Source: Lumbricus rubellus
Lineage: Eukaryota; Annelida; Clitellata; Crassiclitellata; Lumbricidae
Assembly (NCBI GenBank): GCA_945859605.1
Contig: OX243811.1
Span: 54,749,069 to 54,813,068, forward strand
Direction of reading: 5' to 3'
Length of the DNA stretch: 64,000 bases
Position numbers and translations under genes: made by a program. How positions within the stretch are numbered: position 1 is the first letter of the stretch; every line of letters starts with the position of its first letter. This document shows, piece after piece, positions 10,953-24,900 of the stretch. Below the pieces are notes generated by a model, which searched no databases, was not told the DNA's origin, and was given only the letters and a program-made list of their open reading frames with translations.

Positions 10953-11135
10953 CAGTGCTTAAAGTGTGGAAAAATAAGTGCCTGGACGCCCCTTACGGGC
11001 CGTACCTTTCCAAAAGAAGTGAATGGACGCTACTTACCTTTCCAGGCTGTGCTGGCCAATAAGTGGCAGGCGTTCAGGTTTTTAAATAAGTGCATGAACG
11101 CCGTCCATGACCGTCCAGCCACACTTTAAGCCCTG
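10953..11135. mobile_element. hAT-type MITE, family CAGTGCTTAAAGTG, copy 1
   Basis: The ends are CAGTGCTTAAAGTGTGG and CCACACTTTAAGCCCTG, a terminal inverted repeat. The body contains repeated GTGCCTGGACGCCCCTTACC-like segments and GTCCATGACCGTCC. Flanks CAGGCAAC and GCTGCAAT share only half their bases, so this copy has no clear target duplication, unlike copies 3 and 4. Confidence 0.8.
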
Positions 11136-11854
11136 GCTGCAATTAGGTGGTCTTGGCTAATATTAAACCATTAATTTAATTCTAGTTGCCATGATTGCTG
11201 TAGATATCTTTAATATTTCAAATATTTGGTTAATGTTAAATATTAATTTTACTAAGCACAAAGTGAATTCAGAATAATGCAAATAATACATTTTTAATGC
11301 TTTCATGTAGAAGCAGGTTCAGAACATTGATATGGCAAGAAATGGTAAATTAGAAAAAGCAGTAAGAATCTCAACAGCATCAAATGCATAATTTATAAGA
11401 ACTTTAAAAAATAGTATAAAGTTATTCAGTTAACTCTGATACACTTGTGAAACATGTGAGAAACCACTTTAATTATGCAACTTTGCCAAGAGAATTTCAC
11501 AAAATAATCAGATCAACCACCACATGTCCACGGCCAACAACAATAAATTTGAAAATGAAGTTAACTGCAGCCAATAAACAAAAAAAAACAATGAACACAT
11601 GACCAGAAGATACTTGAAGAAATACATTAACAGTAATCACTAAACAGCAGATCCATTACAAAAGTTAACAGCTGCAACGCATTATATTAATCTTTACACC
11701 AATAGTTCTGCAGCAATGTAAGATGTACTGAAGGCTAATGCAGGCCTTTGAAGGCGGACAATCATTTAGCCCCCTTGCCTAGCAGAGTCAATGTAAAAGT
11801 AGGACTAATGAGCTAATGACAGACACTCAAGGCTGACTTCCTGTTCTCTTGCCT

Positions 11855-12957
11855 CTAGAGGGCTGACCTACTGACCATCTCTTCTGATGGTTCGATCGCA
11901 GCAGCCTTCCGTTGACTAGCCTTGTTTCTCTCTTTCCTGCCTGCGAAATCAAGCCACCCAAACACTCTGTTGAATAACAAGTTGAGAAATTCTGCATCTT
12001 TGGCCACCTGTGACAGTGTCTTAAGTTCTCGCAGAGCTGCAGCTATGATGGCAAAGGTCATGTTCAGTACGATAATGTGGAAAACTAGAACACAAGTCAA
12101 CATCAGCATAGGACCCCACAAACTATCGTACTTGTAGACCTGATCGTAGTTATATTGTTTTGCCACTGCTAAAACCAGTGTCATAAGAGAGCCGCCAACC
12201 GACCTGAAATCGCCTACAATTGAGCAGAAGAGGAGGTGCAGCAAGAGAACAAAAACGACAAACAAGCAGAATGAATAAAACAAGAAGGCTGCAATGTAAG
12301 CAGAAGCCTTCGAGAGAACAGTGATCAATCCATTGATCAGAGGACTGAATCTAAGCAGCTGAAGGAATTTCAGTATTCCCAGAACGCATACAAAACCAAG
12401 CAAAGCAGAGAGCAGTATGTCCAGCATTGCAACATAGGTAAACTCAAGCTCTCTTGTTTTTTCGTATTTCTTGACAGTTTCAAAGAGAAGGACATTTAGC
12501 AGGCCATAGACTACAATCAAAGACACTGACAGAAGAACAACTAAAAAATCAAACCAATTCCAGACGCTTCCAAAGTATTTCTTCAGTCCAACCTGAAAGA
12601 TCTGCTTCATCACATAAAACAAAAACCATAGTGTAAAAATAAAATACAATATTTCAAGGCCAAAAGATACCAGCTGAAATGTCTGCTGGTATTGGTGGAA
12701 TTTGAGTGTGTAAAAAAAACTGTAGATGTTTATTCCACCATACGATGGAAGTTCCACAATAACCAAGAAAACTGACAGCAAATCTGCACTTGCAGTATAT
12801 GACACGGCTTCTAGAATAGCACCTCCAATGTTTCGGTGAATCCAGTTCTTCTGAACAAGGGAAGCAATAGCTGCCTTGGCTTCTGTTCGTGTCATACCTA
12901 AGCTGACTGTGTCGTCAATACCTGTTTCATTTGAGTACAAATACCGAAGAGGATTGT
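11855..12957 (-). CDS. Polycystin-like gene, terminal exon: channel domain
   Basis: The acceptor TTTTCCAG|AC precedes 12957, and the stop lies at 11855. The exon encodes the end of the extracellular polycystin loop (SLGMTRTEAKAAIASLVQKN, then LVIVELPSYGGI), then five hydrophobic segments. These include LVSFGLEILYFIFTLWFLF, WFDFLVVLLSVSLIVVYG and the last one FHIIVLNMTFAIIAAAL, whose LNM is the S6 signature of polycystins. The pore stretch reads GGSLMTLVLAVAKQYNY, without the Gly-Asp of polycystin-2 filters, as expected of a polycystin-1-type subunit. The tail is short and basic. The entry phase needs one base from the previous exon. Confidence 0.92.
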
Positions 12958-15900
12958 CTGGAAAAAACACAAAAAACAAAATTCTTATGAAGAAATCGGC
13001 TCAGAACATTCAGAATCAATCAAATCAATCAATCAAATCATGATTTTGATTTGATTGATTTGAAGAAATCAGTTCAGAACATTCAGAATGCGTGTGTGTG
13101 TGACTCAAAAAGAGAGAACAATGTTGGCTCATAGGTATGTTTTCCATGCATGCAATAGTCAATAATAAAATTAACAATGATAATGGTGATGATAATACGC
13201 CAGCTAACCATCCCTAAAATGCATTATTCCTTATTGTTTAGTGTAGCACAGCCTTTTTTGAATGTCATGAAAATCAGGAAAAGAAGGCTCAGATTGTTTG
13301 GCCATGTTGAGCGAATGGAGGGAAAAAGACTACCACTCGCGGCCTTGCACGTGGGCACGTAGGAGAGAGAAGCAGAGGAAGACATCCAAAGATCTGGATG
13401 GCAACGTCAGGGAGGATATTAGTATGTCAAGAGCAAAAGGATCTCACCAGAAATAGACAAGTCTGGAGAAGTCATGTGGGAGCCTCATCGTCGTCGCACA
13501 ACTGACGGAAGAGAGCAAAGAAGAAGATAGTTGCAGTAAATGAGAACCTATAAGATGTTTGCTCCAAATGCATTTCTGCGAGCATTGAAGAAATGGAGGG
13601 TTCAACATTAAACACCAGACGTTGATGCCTGCAATAACGCAAGACAAGCAAGTATGCGTACTTGTTCCTTTTGGGAATCTGACGAGACGAGGGGACCTCA
13701 TGAGAACAGACGTCCCACTGCCCATCAAACCAAGAATGTCGCTTCCACTGCTGGATTCGGTGATTTGGTCGTCTGCATAGGTAAAATTCATCCAAGACGT
13801 GTTTACCCATTTCCAATATGCTTCTCTCTCAGCAATCTACCAAAATTACATAGAACAGTCTATCAGTAACAGGATACCAAGTTGACAACAATGATTTCAC
13901 ATCAGGGCTGAAAGTGGTTTGGAAAAGTTGTCGGGTCTCACTTTGGCGGACGAGCACGCCTTTGGACCATAAATTTTTCTGACCACGTTTTTCCTATAGT
14001 CATTTGCCCAAAATTACCGAAAATCTTACCATTTTTACCTACTTTTGGCATCTGACGACCTGTTTTGCGACCCGGCTGAGACCCGGCAACAGCAGGTCTC
14101 GAAAATCGATGCCGGGTCTCAGACCTGGACCGACCCGGCTCACTTTCAGCACTGCTTCACATACAGTGCTTAACTCTTTCCCGCCGGATCGGGTCGCGGG
14201 TGACCCGATAAACCCAATAGGTATCGGAACAATTCAGGCGGGAATGAGTTAAAGTGTGGAAAAACAAGTGCCTGGACGCCCCTTACCTTTCCGAAAGAAG
14301 TGCCTGGACGCCCCTTACCTTTCCAGGCTGTGCTGGCCAATAAGTGGCAGGACGGCATTCAGAATTTTAAAATAAGTGCATAGACGCAGTCCATGACCGT
14401 CCAGCCACACTTTAAGCCCTGTGCACATAATATCATAATGTCGCATTTGTTGTAATTTAGACAGCTCTATCATGTCTGATGATTTAATTCTTTTTGAGGT
14501 TTCAACAATATAGCAGACATATCACGGTCAGAGCCTTCTATTCAGTAATAGAAGGCTCTCATCATGGTTTACTTAAGGGACACATTTTTATCTGTCAGAT
14601 TATAGCCGTGGTGCAGCATCTCTGTAAGTAAGGAATAACCAGAAATCGCTAAACATCCAATATTTCGGCACTAAGAAAAATCGGAAGTATTCACCATTTC
14701 ACCTACACAAATGCTATAATTATACACAAATACTTGCAACTAAACTCTTTTAACTATTCAATAAACTCATGCATATAAATAATAGAAATATTACAATTCA
14801 TAATTATCTGCTTGTAAAATTTTGCTTAGTTTAGCAGAAAACCAGTTTAAAAGTCCACAATACAAAGGAAGCCAAGTCAAGTCAAATCAATCAATCAATC
14901 AATCAATTTTTTATTGGCATGAAGTACAAAATTATGTCAATAAACATGCATACTATTGCATTCAGATATAGACAAAGGGAGGCCCAGAAGGTAATAAAAT
15001 CCCACTGCAGGAACACCAATTTTTTGTCTAACTACACTGAAGTTAATAATATATTCTTAACTAGTTCATTAAAACGTTTATTAATATAGACAAAACTCAA
15101 ATCAAGCTTTAGATTAGCCGAATAGGACATCAAAAATCTCAGAAAATGTCTACCCGGTTATTCGCTATCTGAAATACCTGACTTACACTGCATCCATTTC
15201 CAAACACACATTACAGAAATCGGTGCATACATATACAGATTCACAAGTTCGAAAATATGTACCTGTTTGTATGGCTGTTGATTAAACAGACATCGCTTAT
15301 ATGAATCATTCAACAGAAAGACGTTATAGTCACGCCGGATGTTCGTAATCACAAGGGCAAGAAGAATGAAGAAAACGTAACGAGCAATTTCCCAGATAAT
15401 TCTGTACATCGCCAGCTGTCGTGTGATCATGTCCCGCGCGGTAATGACAGATCTGCGGGTTGGAGGACGATAATGAGGATGCGTTCGGAGTTGATTGAAA
15501 TGGTTCAAGTGCCGTTTATCTGCTGACTGAAGACCTGCAGCAGTTTAAGACAACGATTCATACCTTAGACACGCAAGTACAGCATAACAAATCTTGGCAA
15601 ATTTCATTTCAACAAAGAAGATCCATTTGTATTCAGGTAAAACAAGAGTCGGTTTTATGATTGCACAACAGCCTGTTAGACACCAATCCATCCTACTGGT
15701 GCTCAGTATACCATCACGTCCAGGTAGTAGAAGGTTAATCAATCCTTCTGTTCTAGAATGCCATTTGAAAGACAGCTTCAGAACCACAGCACGCATAGAG
15801 GCAATCAGTGTTACAATATTAACAGTGCTTAAAGTGTAGATAAAGTAGTGACTGGACAACCCATGTCTCTCCAGTCTGTGCTGGTTTAACAAGGAGCAGG

Positions 15901-18900
15901 ACGGCGTTCAGAGCTAAAAATAAGTGCATGGACGCCGTCCATGATTGCTCAGTTAGACTTTAAGCCGTGAATATTAACAAATCACCAGAAATGAACATGC
16001 CAATTATGTGCTACTCCTATTCAATAAAATGTTCAGTGTTCTATTCTTCAAAATACTACAACGAAAATATGTCTCTAACCTCTTACACTGTCTTCTGTTA
16101 TGCCATCAGAATTAGCAAGTTTGATGTCTTCTGATCTTTTGAAGATCACTGCAATTACGATCGCAGTTCCTATAATCTTAAGTGGTTCCTGTATAAGGAT
16201 GCCTGTGAAGAAGCTTATTATGACCACTTGAAGCCAATCAATAGACCTCTGCAGGCCAAACTCAAAAGTGTACAGAATGATCAGCGCTGAGAATGAGATA
16301 GATACACATATGACCAAAGCCGATGCAATATAGACGGCCCACCATGGAAACCCTTTTTCAGAACCTTCATCGCCTTCAATCGCAGACTGAAACTCAACGT
16401 CATCAGTTAAATTCTCGTGATGAACTTCCCCCAAAGTCAAATCGGAAGAAGATGGAGTCGATTCTGGGGAGTACAGTTCATCACCTCCTCTGTAAAACTT
16501 GTCTAGTCTACTGGACCGTCCACTATACGCAGACTCAGTTTCTGAGTCAGATAATTCAGGACTCTCGAAATTATGATGACGATTATGACTCTTATGGTTG
16601 TTTACGTTACTGCCGTTCGATTCATCAGATGTCGTTATACTTTTCAGTAAATTGTTAATTGTGGAAGTTGTTTCTGGCTTTGATGAATCTGTACTCTTGG
16701 GTGTGTACATGCCACCATCTTGTTTCACATCATGCTGATAATTGCTGGAACGTCCACTATACACAGATTCAGTTTCAGTGTCAGATGATTCAGGACTCTC
16801 GAAATTACGATTACGATTCAGATTATGACTCTTATGGTTGTTTACGTTACTGCCGCTCGATTCATCAGATGTCTTCATCCCTTTGAGTAAATTGCTAACC
16901 GTGGAAGTTGTTTCTGGCTTTGATGAATCTGTACTCTTGGGTGTGTACATGCCACCATCTTGTTTCACATCATTGCTGGAACGTCCACTATACACAGACT
17001 CAGTTTCTGAGTCAGATGATTCAGGACTCTCGAAATTACGATTACGATTCAGATTATGACTCTTATGGTTGTTTACGCTAATTGTGGACGTTGTTTCTGG
17101 CTTTGATGAATCTGTACTCTTGGGCGTGTACATGCCACCATTTTGTTTCGCATCACGCTGATATTTGCCTGTGGTGGATGGCTTACTGGAGATGGAGCTT
17201 GACTCTGGTCCAGAGGTTGTTGAAGGAGAGGCTCTTGCTGAAGATTTAACTTTACCGAAGTTGGCATCAACAGTCTTTTCCCATTGTCTGAGCAGTCTAT
17301 CCTCCTGAGGTCGTGGCCTCAAGTTACGAAATATAGAAACAGTGAGCAGTGTCACAGGAAACATGACGACTGCACTTTCAATTGCTAAGAAAAAAAATCC
17401 ACAGAACTTGCAAAAGTCACCAAATCCAAAAGGTATACGATTTATAATTGTAGCTTAAAACTATCACCAGAAATCTACAACTTCAAATTAATTAAGAATC
17501 TCCAACTACAGAACTTCTGTTACCCTAAAAACAACTAACAGAACTCATGTTACTCAGTAAACTTGCCATTATTTAGTTGTAAGCACCAAGATTTTAGCCA
17601 GAGAGGGTTTAAGACTCAACAGAAATATAAGCGATATGGCTCGAATTTGTACCATAAACCCATTTATGGACATAGATACATAAAAAGAATACACTCATAG
17701 ATGGCTATTCAGGATTAACTGCTATAACATGCTTTGAACACTACAATGTTAATTCTGATATAACATGGTCACGAACACATATGAGTTCATCTATACAGAA
17801 TGTGCTTATTTTCATTGAAAGCATCTCAGATCACACTCAAAGCCATTATCCTCAAATGCATTTCTTCTTCCTCCAGTTTTGCTGAGAGCGCCACCGAATA
17901 GACAAGAGGTGCTATATAAATCTACATCAAAATGATATGATACATTCTTTCTATGCTTAACCATCGATATGGCTCAGCAACAAAGTTCAATTATCAACTG
18001 AGCTATGAGGATTACAATGTAGAAAAAATTGACAGGTCTACCTTGCACAGGGTCTCGAAAGAGCAACTATCTCAGGAAAGGTGCGAAAAAATACACTTGT
18101 GCTACGAGATGAACGATTAGCAAAATTTTCCAATTGATGTCAAAAGGTTGAAATACAACATTTTCGTGCAGAGCAACTAAACTCAACAGCTTGTTTTACA
18201 AAGGATGTAGATAAAATGCTGAAACTGAAGAATACCTATGGCAAACATGCCCCAGTTAAGTGTGAATACTCCAATCTTCATGTTCTTCTGCTCTTCAGAA
18301 ATTTGAACTTGGAAGAACATCATGTTCGTCGCTAGATAGCCAAGAATCAGTAGCAAACAGCAGGCCACGCGCTGCATTCGACTGAATGTACTGAGTGAAG
18401 GACGGCCCACCACAGAAATCCAGATATGCTTGTCGTTAAGGCCTCTGCAAAAGCGAATATTCATTTGAAACATAGCAGCTGATAAATGCAAATACCTTCA
18501 GAATGTAAAAGCAGATAAGTCAAGGCTGTATTATTATTATTATACGCAAGCTGCATTGTGTCATCAAAACTACAGCTAGGCACATAGAGAAAACACGATG
18601 GCTGCATTTAAGTGCAAAATTATCTTGATAATTTTGTACATTTGAACCTGTACGCTGTATCCCATGGATAGCTTTTCTTCAGTTTATTTACATTTCGTAA
18701 GTCTTCAGGCAAAACCACCATTTAGACTAATTTACTGTTCCATTTGAAACAAGCAGACTGGTTCCAACCAAAATATTGTTGAACCGACTTACATATGCCG
18801 TCTGCAATTAGGAAATCTTAGATTTGGCGATGCAATAGTGCAGAGAGGTAGGTTTTGGAATGGCATCAAATATCAGTCATTTATACATCCTCCTCGCATT

Positions 18901-21900
18901 GTCCACTTCGCTCTTCAAACAGATATGATCTTCTAGCTCTTCATACTGAACAGCTATGGCTCTGTCCCATTCCTTTACCTCAGTTGGTTGCTCTCTTTTT
19001 GGAATAGCTGTCCTCATCTACTTGATCTCAACACCTAGCTGGAAATCCCTCATTTGCTTTTCTCACAGCTGATTTCTTCTCTTGTGGTTTTGCACAATGG
19101 GAACACCTCTAAAAGGTTCACCCAAATAGAGGCACTTCAAAACTGTTTTAATACAATACAATACAATACATGCACATACAATATGAAATGGATTAAAAAA
19201 ATTCTTAGACACCTAAATGGGACACTAAATATCGACATATACATATAAATATACTGAGAAGTGTAGAAATGTTTCAAACAAAGATGCACAACTGAAAGTG
19301 GCAATAAAGGTACGTGCATGTGCGCTCATGTTGTTTTGTTGCCTGCTCATTTCGTTGGACATGTACGTTGCGCTGCAGCAGAGGATCATGTCAACTCTAG
19401 GCAATGATCTTTTTCAAGCAATTTAACATAAGAAAATATCAAACCGAAGAGTGTTGATCAGGAACAAATGCTGAAAGCCTTCAACTTCTTCTGGTGTAGC
19501 GACGAGAAATGTCCGGTCCACAACACCATTCTCCATGTTTAGAGCCAACCAAGACTGACAAAGGAAATGACTTGCCACCAACGTCTGCGGATCATACACG
19601 ATCGCTCGACTCAGAAACCTGCCAGAGTGTGAATATACGTAAATAATGACATTTTGTTAAATGTTATTGACCTGCCAGAGTAAACATACACAAATAATGA
19701 CTTTTGTTAAATGTTATTGACCTGCCAGAGTGAACATACACAAATAATGACACCTTGTTAAATGTTATTGAATGAACATGCACAAATAATGACATTTTAA
19801 AAAGGTTATTGAATGAACATGCACAAATAATGACATTTTAAAAAGGTTATTGAATGAACATACACAAATAATGACATTTTGTTAAATGTTATTGACCTGC
19901 CAGAGTGAATATACACAAATAATGACATTTTTTATGTTATTGACCTGGATACCTATTATACAAATGAATATTATTATTAAGAAAATGTTTAAAGTATCTG
20001 TGGTCAAACAGAAATCGTTAGTCAGTTGCCTGGTTAAGAGCAGTTAATTGTCCAGATGTTTCAAGTCCAATGAGAAAGAGGAAGCTTGAGGTGTGTCTTG
20101 ATCAAAAAATAAGAGACCCAGTATTTGTGAAACATCAGTAAAAAAATCGCATCGTAATCGTAAACTCGAAACTTCTATAGCACCCACAAAAGCTAAGTCG
20201 TGGCAACCAGCATATTTGCAGACGCTCAACCAAAGCAAAATCACTAGGCGGGGTTGGGGGTCAAGATCCGGAGAGTCAGGCGAGGAATTAGACAGAATGA
20301 TGGCTATGTTGGATGATGCATAGAGTTGAAACGGTGTGGAAGGAGGAAAGTACTAAGTTGGCTGCAAAATAAACATTATGCTATGATAGTCCGGCATTGT
20401 GGCTCAGTCTAAAGATTATTTAACACCTATGTGAAATCAAACAGGAATACTGGTAGGACCCAGTGTCAAGATATATTCCTTATGCCACTGGGCACGCATT
20501 TGCTAGTGGCTTACTGGTTGGTCAAAGAATTTAACAAAAAGACCACTTTGACACGCTCAGCCAAATCGACTACAGCTAGTTTTCAGCTATTCTAATTATA
20601 CATTCTAAATGGCAAGAGTTCAAATGTAACTGCAAAATGATGCACCAATTTCCAATCTGCTCGTTATAGGGGTTAAAATCACAGCATTGTTTAGATTGAA
20701 ACTCTGATGTACTTGTAAGAAGCCTAAGCAATAAAAAATTCCTACCATTGTGGATGCTTTCCTGTATTGTAGTGCCAAAATCGTATTGCCCTTAGTTTTC
20801 CAAGCGACGCAACTGTACGCAGAATAAATATATTAACGTGTCCCTGTTGCAGGACACGGTATTCGCTACACCAGAGCCTGTGGGATGCACTTGTGCCCAC
20901 TTCACCTAGTAACACAAAACTAGACTGTTATTTTTCTGCTACATGCACTTGATTCTGAAAAAAAGCAAGACAAGAACTGCTCAGACCAATCTTGGAGTCA
21001 GCAGTACATTGTACATTATGACAAGCTGCTTTTTGCTTGCTGATAAAATTGCACGTTGAGGCCTCTCCCCAACTGACCTTCTATTCTTACGGATATTTGT
21101 CCTTCTGATTCAGTTCAGATCATTCTTGGGACATTCTTGCAAACTTTTAAGAAGCATACAAAAACTGCCAACATAAGTACTTCAATCTTTAGCTGTGCTG
21201 AATCACCGTTTGAACTCATATTCAAGTGACGAAATGTTCAGTGAAGAAAAGCGATATGCTAAAAATGGAACAATTGAAAGTTCAAAACCCTGGGAGGCTA
21301 GGACCTATCTATTAAGATGGGATGGCCTTCGTTTTACACATGGTAGACATTTTGGGAGATCTCTCTTTTATCTTCCACATTTTATGGTCATCCTGCTTTT
21401 CACACAGTGGTTACCGTCTAGACACAGTGACAGAATTGCATACCATTCTTCGAAGAATGCCCATTCCAAAACAATGAACTACAGTTTTTCAAATTTTGTA
21501 GGATGCTTTCCACCTTATAATAAAATAGCTTTGACTGCCTTCTGACCATGAACTTCTGCCACAACACACTTCTGCCACAACACACTTCTGCCCAATCAGT
21601 GACTCGAGCATATAATATGGATAAAATGTAGCTGTAAGGTGGAGTATGAAGAAGGTTCAACATGTTCATAGAGACAACTACATGGTAACATTGAAATTCT
21701 CCATGGGACAAACAAGAAGAATTCCTAGTCTTCATGAATATAGAGACAGACCACTAAGAACTGTTCAATGAGCAAAATGTTCATTAAGTTATTTGTACAG
21801 TGTTACACACTGTTCCTTCCTTCCTTACAAAATGATTCTGTGCAACCATAGGTGCAACAAATTTGTTCCAGGCAGTAAGAGATCAAATTAGGCATCATAT

Positions 21901-24900
21901 CCCATTTGTGACTGCTAGACGATTATTACGGTGCCATTTATACACCATGACTAGCAACGACAGCAATGAAAATGATAATGATAATGTGAGCATAATGATG
22001 ATGATGATGATATTATTAATTGTTTTAAGTCTTTAGGGTTCAAATAAAGGCCTTTCAAGAAATGAATAATTGAAAATTGTTTCTCCTAGGTATAAAAAGT
22101 GTGGGGCACAGGGTCCTCCAGGGCAAAGAAGTGAAGTATACCCTCGGTCCCTTGTACCCTAAAAACAATGCCTAATAAATTCATGACGTTTTTCAGTAGT
22201 CTATAATTAGTAAATTAATACACAGCAATTGCGAGGAAGAAATGTCAGAGCTGCGACATACCTATTAAACAAACGTACACATCAGATGATGTGCCAGAGC
22301 CGTAGCGAGAGCCGGTAAACACAGTAATCAGGTAGACGTACCTCGCATTTATACCGTTATCCTCAAGATCAATTGGCAACGCCTACCAATAGAATGCAAC
22401 CAATTCACCAATCTTCCATCAGAAGTTGGGCTACAGGTTCGGTTTAAAATTTAGTAGTTAGACTGGCGTCACTGGCCCTAAACATGTCTTAAGAAATCTA
22501 TAGATATAATACAAAACATAATAAAATTATAAGTTTAAAGATGTCCATGAGAAGTTGATTGCTTAATAACCCATCCTTCCACTCTTCCACTTACGCTGTG
22601 ATAGCACAAATGCTTAAACAAAATGTTTATACATAAATTAAATTAAATTAGTACATGTAAATTTAGTTAATTTACAAATACGAATTAAAGAAAACTTAAT
22701 AGCACCATGACTAATAGTAACAATGATAACAATGATAACAATGAAGATGGTGATGCCAATGTGATTACTATAATGATGATATCTGGTAATTGTTCTGGGC
22801 CGTCAGAGTTCAAATAATGGCCTTCCAAGAAATATAACTTATCATTGTTTCTTTAATTAAAAAATTTCTACTACTGTAAAAGTGTGGACACTGAATCAGA
22901 GTTTCATGCCGAAATGCATGAGAAATTGTGTTAGGGTCCCTAAGATTTGGATTGATGTGGATTCGAACCTGCAACCTTCCAGCTCCGAGACACCGAACAT
23001 ACCACCTACACCACCGTGCCCCATCTTACCTTTCCATATGTAATATAATCATGACAAAGTCAAAATAAAAAAGATATAACATAAACACATTTATAATAGA
23101 ATAAAGTGATCAGACCACCCACACTTCATCACTATTGAGGCTCACAAATCATACCCACCATCACAGCATCAAACTTGTCTTTTCTTCTGGCCCAAAGCAT
23201 AGCAAGAACAAAGAGCACCCACACTATACAGACAAGAATCAGTCCAACAGGATTTTGCCACGGCACAAGAAACATGTTCAAGCTTTTCACGATATCAATC
23301 GAGTTCGGTTTAACGAAAAAGCTGCCAGCAAAACTTGATAGATGGTTGCATTTACAAACAAGAAGATCCATTGATGAGGCGTCCACATCCGGCTGAAACA
23401 TCCAGAGCAACAACATTCAACACAAATTCATTTTTCAATTTCAACCTTTCTTAAATTAAACTAAGTATTTACCCGATTCCTAAATATTCCACCTCATTGT
23501 TGGATCTCTGTACCTCAAAACAGGACATCACAATGTTAAATCGCATAAATTTAGAAAACATAATCAATTAATTTACTGATGTGAACTCAGCTTACTAAGC
23601 ATCCACTCTGATCCCACTTGGAAGATTCTTTATCCCAGAATCGACAGTGTATCTGCGATGTTTTCAGTGCGACATCAATCGGAACGTCGTTTGAATTGGC
23701 ATACTCAACAACCAGAAAGTTTCCCAATTCGCTTATCATGTCAACTTCCAACTTGGCTATCATACTCTGAGGTAGCTTTGTGTTACTAAACAACAGAAAA
23801 TAATGACCCATTCACAATCTATATAAATAAAAATGAAACTTTCCAATAGTTTGTTAAGAGTGTTCTCGGAAACTTACGAAGCGATTGTTTTGAAAATTTT
23901 GCAAAACCTTCCATTCCAATAGAACCGTGTTGTATTATGCTTTTTCACAGAAAAAACGCAATCTTTTCCACAAAAAGTGAACTTTGAATTCCGTTCGACC
24001 GCCATTTGCAAATTCAATAACACCACAGGGATGCCAGATTTTCGAAACGTGTTGTCCCAAAATCACGTTGTAAAGTCGCCCAAAAGTCGCGAGATGATCA
24101 GGGTTGCCACAAGTCGCCCAAAAGTCGCGATAGCGCATATGTAGGGGAGGGGGAGGGGAGGACGGTCTTTTCTGCCCCAGCAACGCGTGGCCGGGTACAG
24201 CTAGTAGTTTATAAAAATAAAATGAAATCTTATTGTACGTTTTTCTTGAGAAATGTAGAGAGGTGGGTTCCCGTTTCCTTCCTCTCGGTGTTTTTTTCTG
24301 GAGACACCATCTCCCAGCGTCGATGTCCTCCATCGTCCGTCCTTCGGCTTCTTCGCCCATGGGGCATCGCATATACCGGTGATTATTCGGTCGTCCACCA
24401 CGTACTCTGCTTCCAACAGGGGGACCACGTGTAGGTGGCGTGGTGGGAAATTTACAGATGCTCTGTACATGTCTACATATATAAATAAGGGCCAAGGATT
24501 TTAATGATAACAAAAACTGCTGGACGGGATGATGGAAGAGGGATACAGAGAACTGAAGGACATGGCACAACAGCGTGAAAAGTGGAAACATTGGACGTTT
24601 GGACCTGCCACTTGGCAGAGAACATAAAGAAGAAGAAATCTTATTTTGCTAGTGACCATGGTTTAAATAGACATAAAATCCTACTGTATTCGTCATCATA
24701 AAGTAATCTATCTTAAAATGCATCCCTATAGCCATGCTTCAACACATGAAAGGCCAGTAACACTTTAACAACAAGAGAGTACCGTACTAAAAGCACAGCT
24801 AGTCGTTTTAAAGTGTTAAAAGATGCTCTGTAAATGTCTACATATATAAATAAGGGCGAAGGATTTTAATGATAATGTAATCAACTAACGGCTAAATGTT

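Noticed and set aside
13472..13816. A 114-codon minus-strand ORF overlapping the loop exon in another frame
   Set aside because: Its sequence has no polycystin match; the other frame (YWKWVN ... RSPRLVR) fits the family.
16323..17059. Plus-strand ORFs over the loop repeats
   Set aside because: Antisense shadows of the 16080-17384 exon.
19618..19950. CRISPR-like regularly spaced repeats
   Set aside because: Units are contiguous and variable, without spacers; it is a eukaryotic minisatellite.
23935..24591. A 218-codon minus-strand ORF
   Set aside because: It spans repeat-like and low-complexity DNA (poly-Pro from a GGGGAGG run) and no domain is recognisable.
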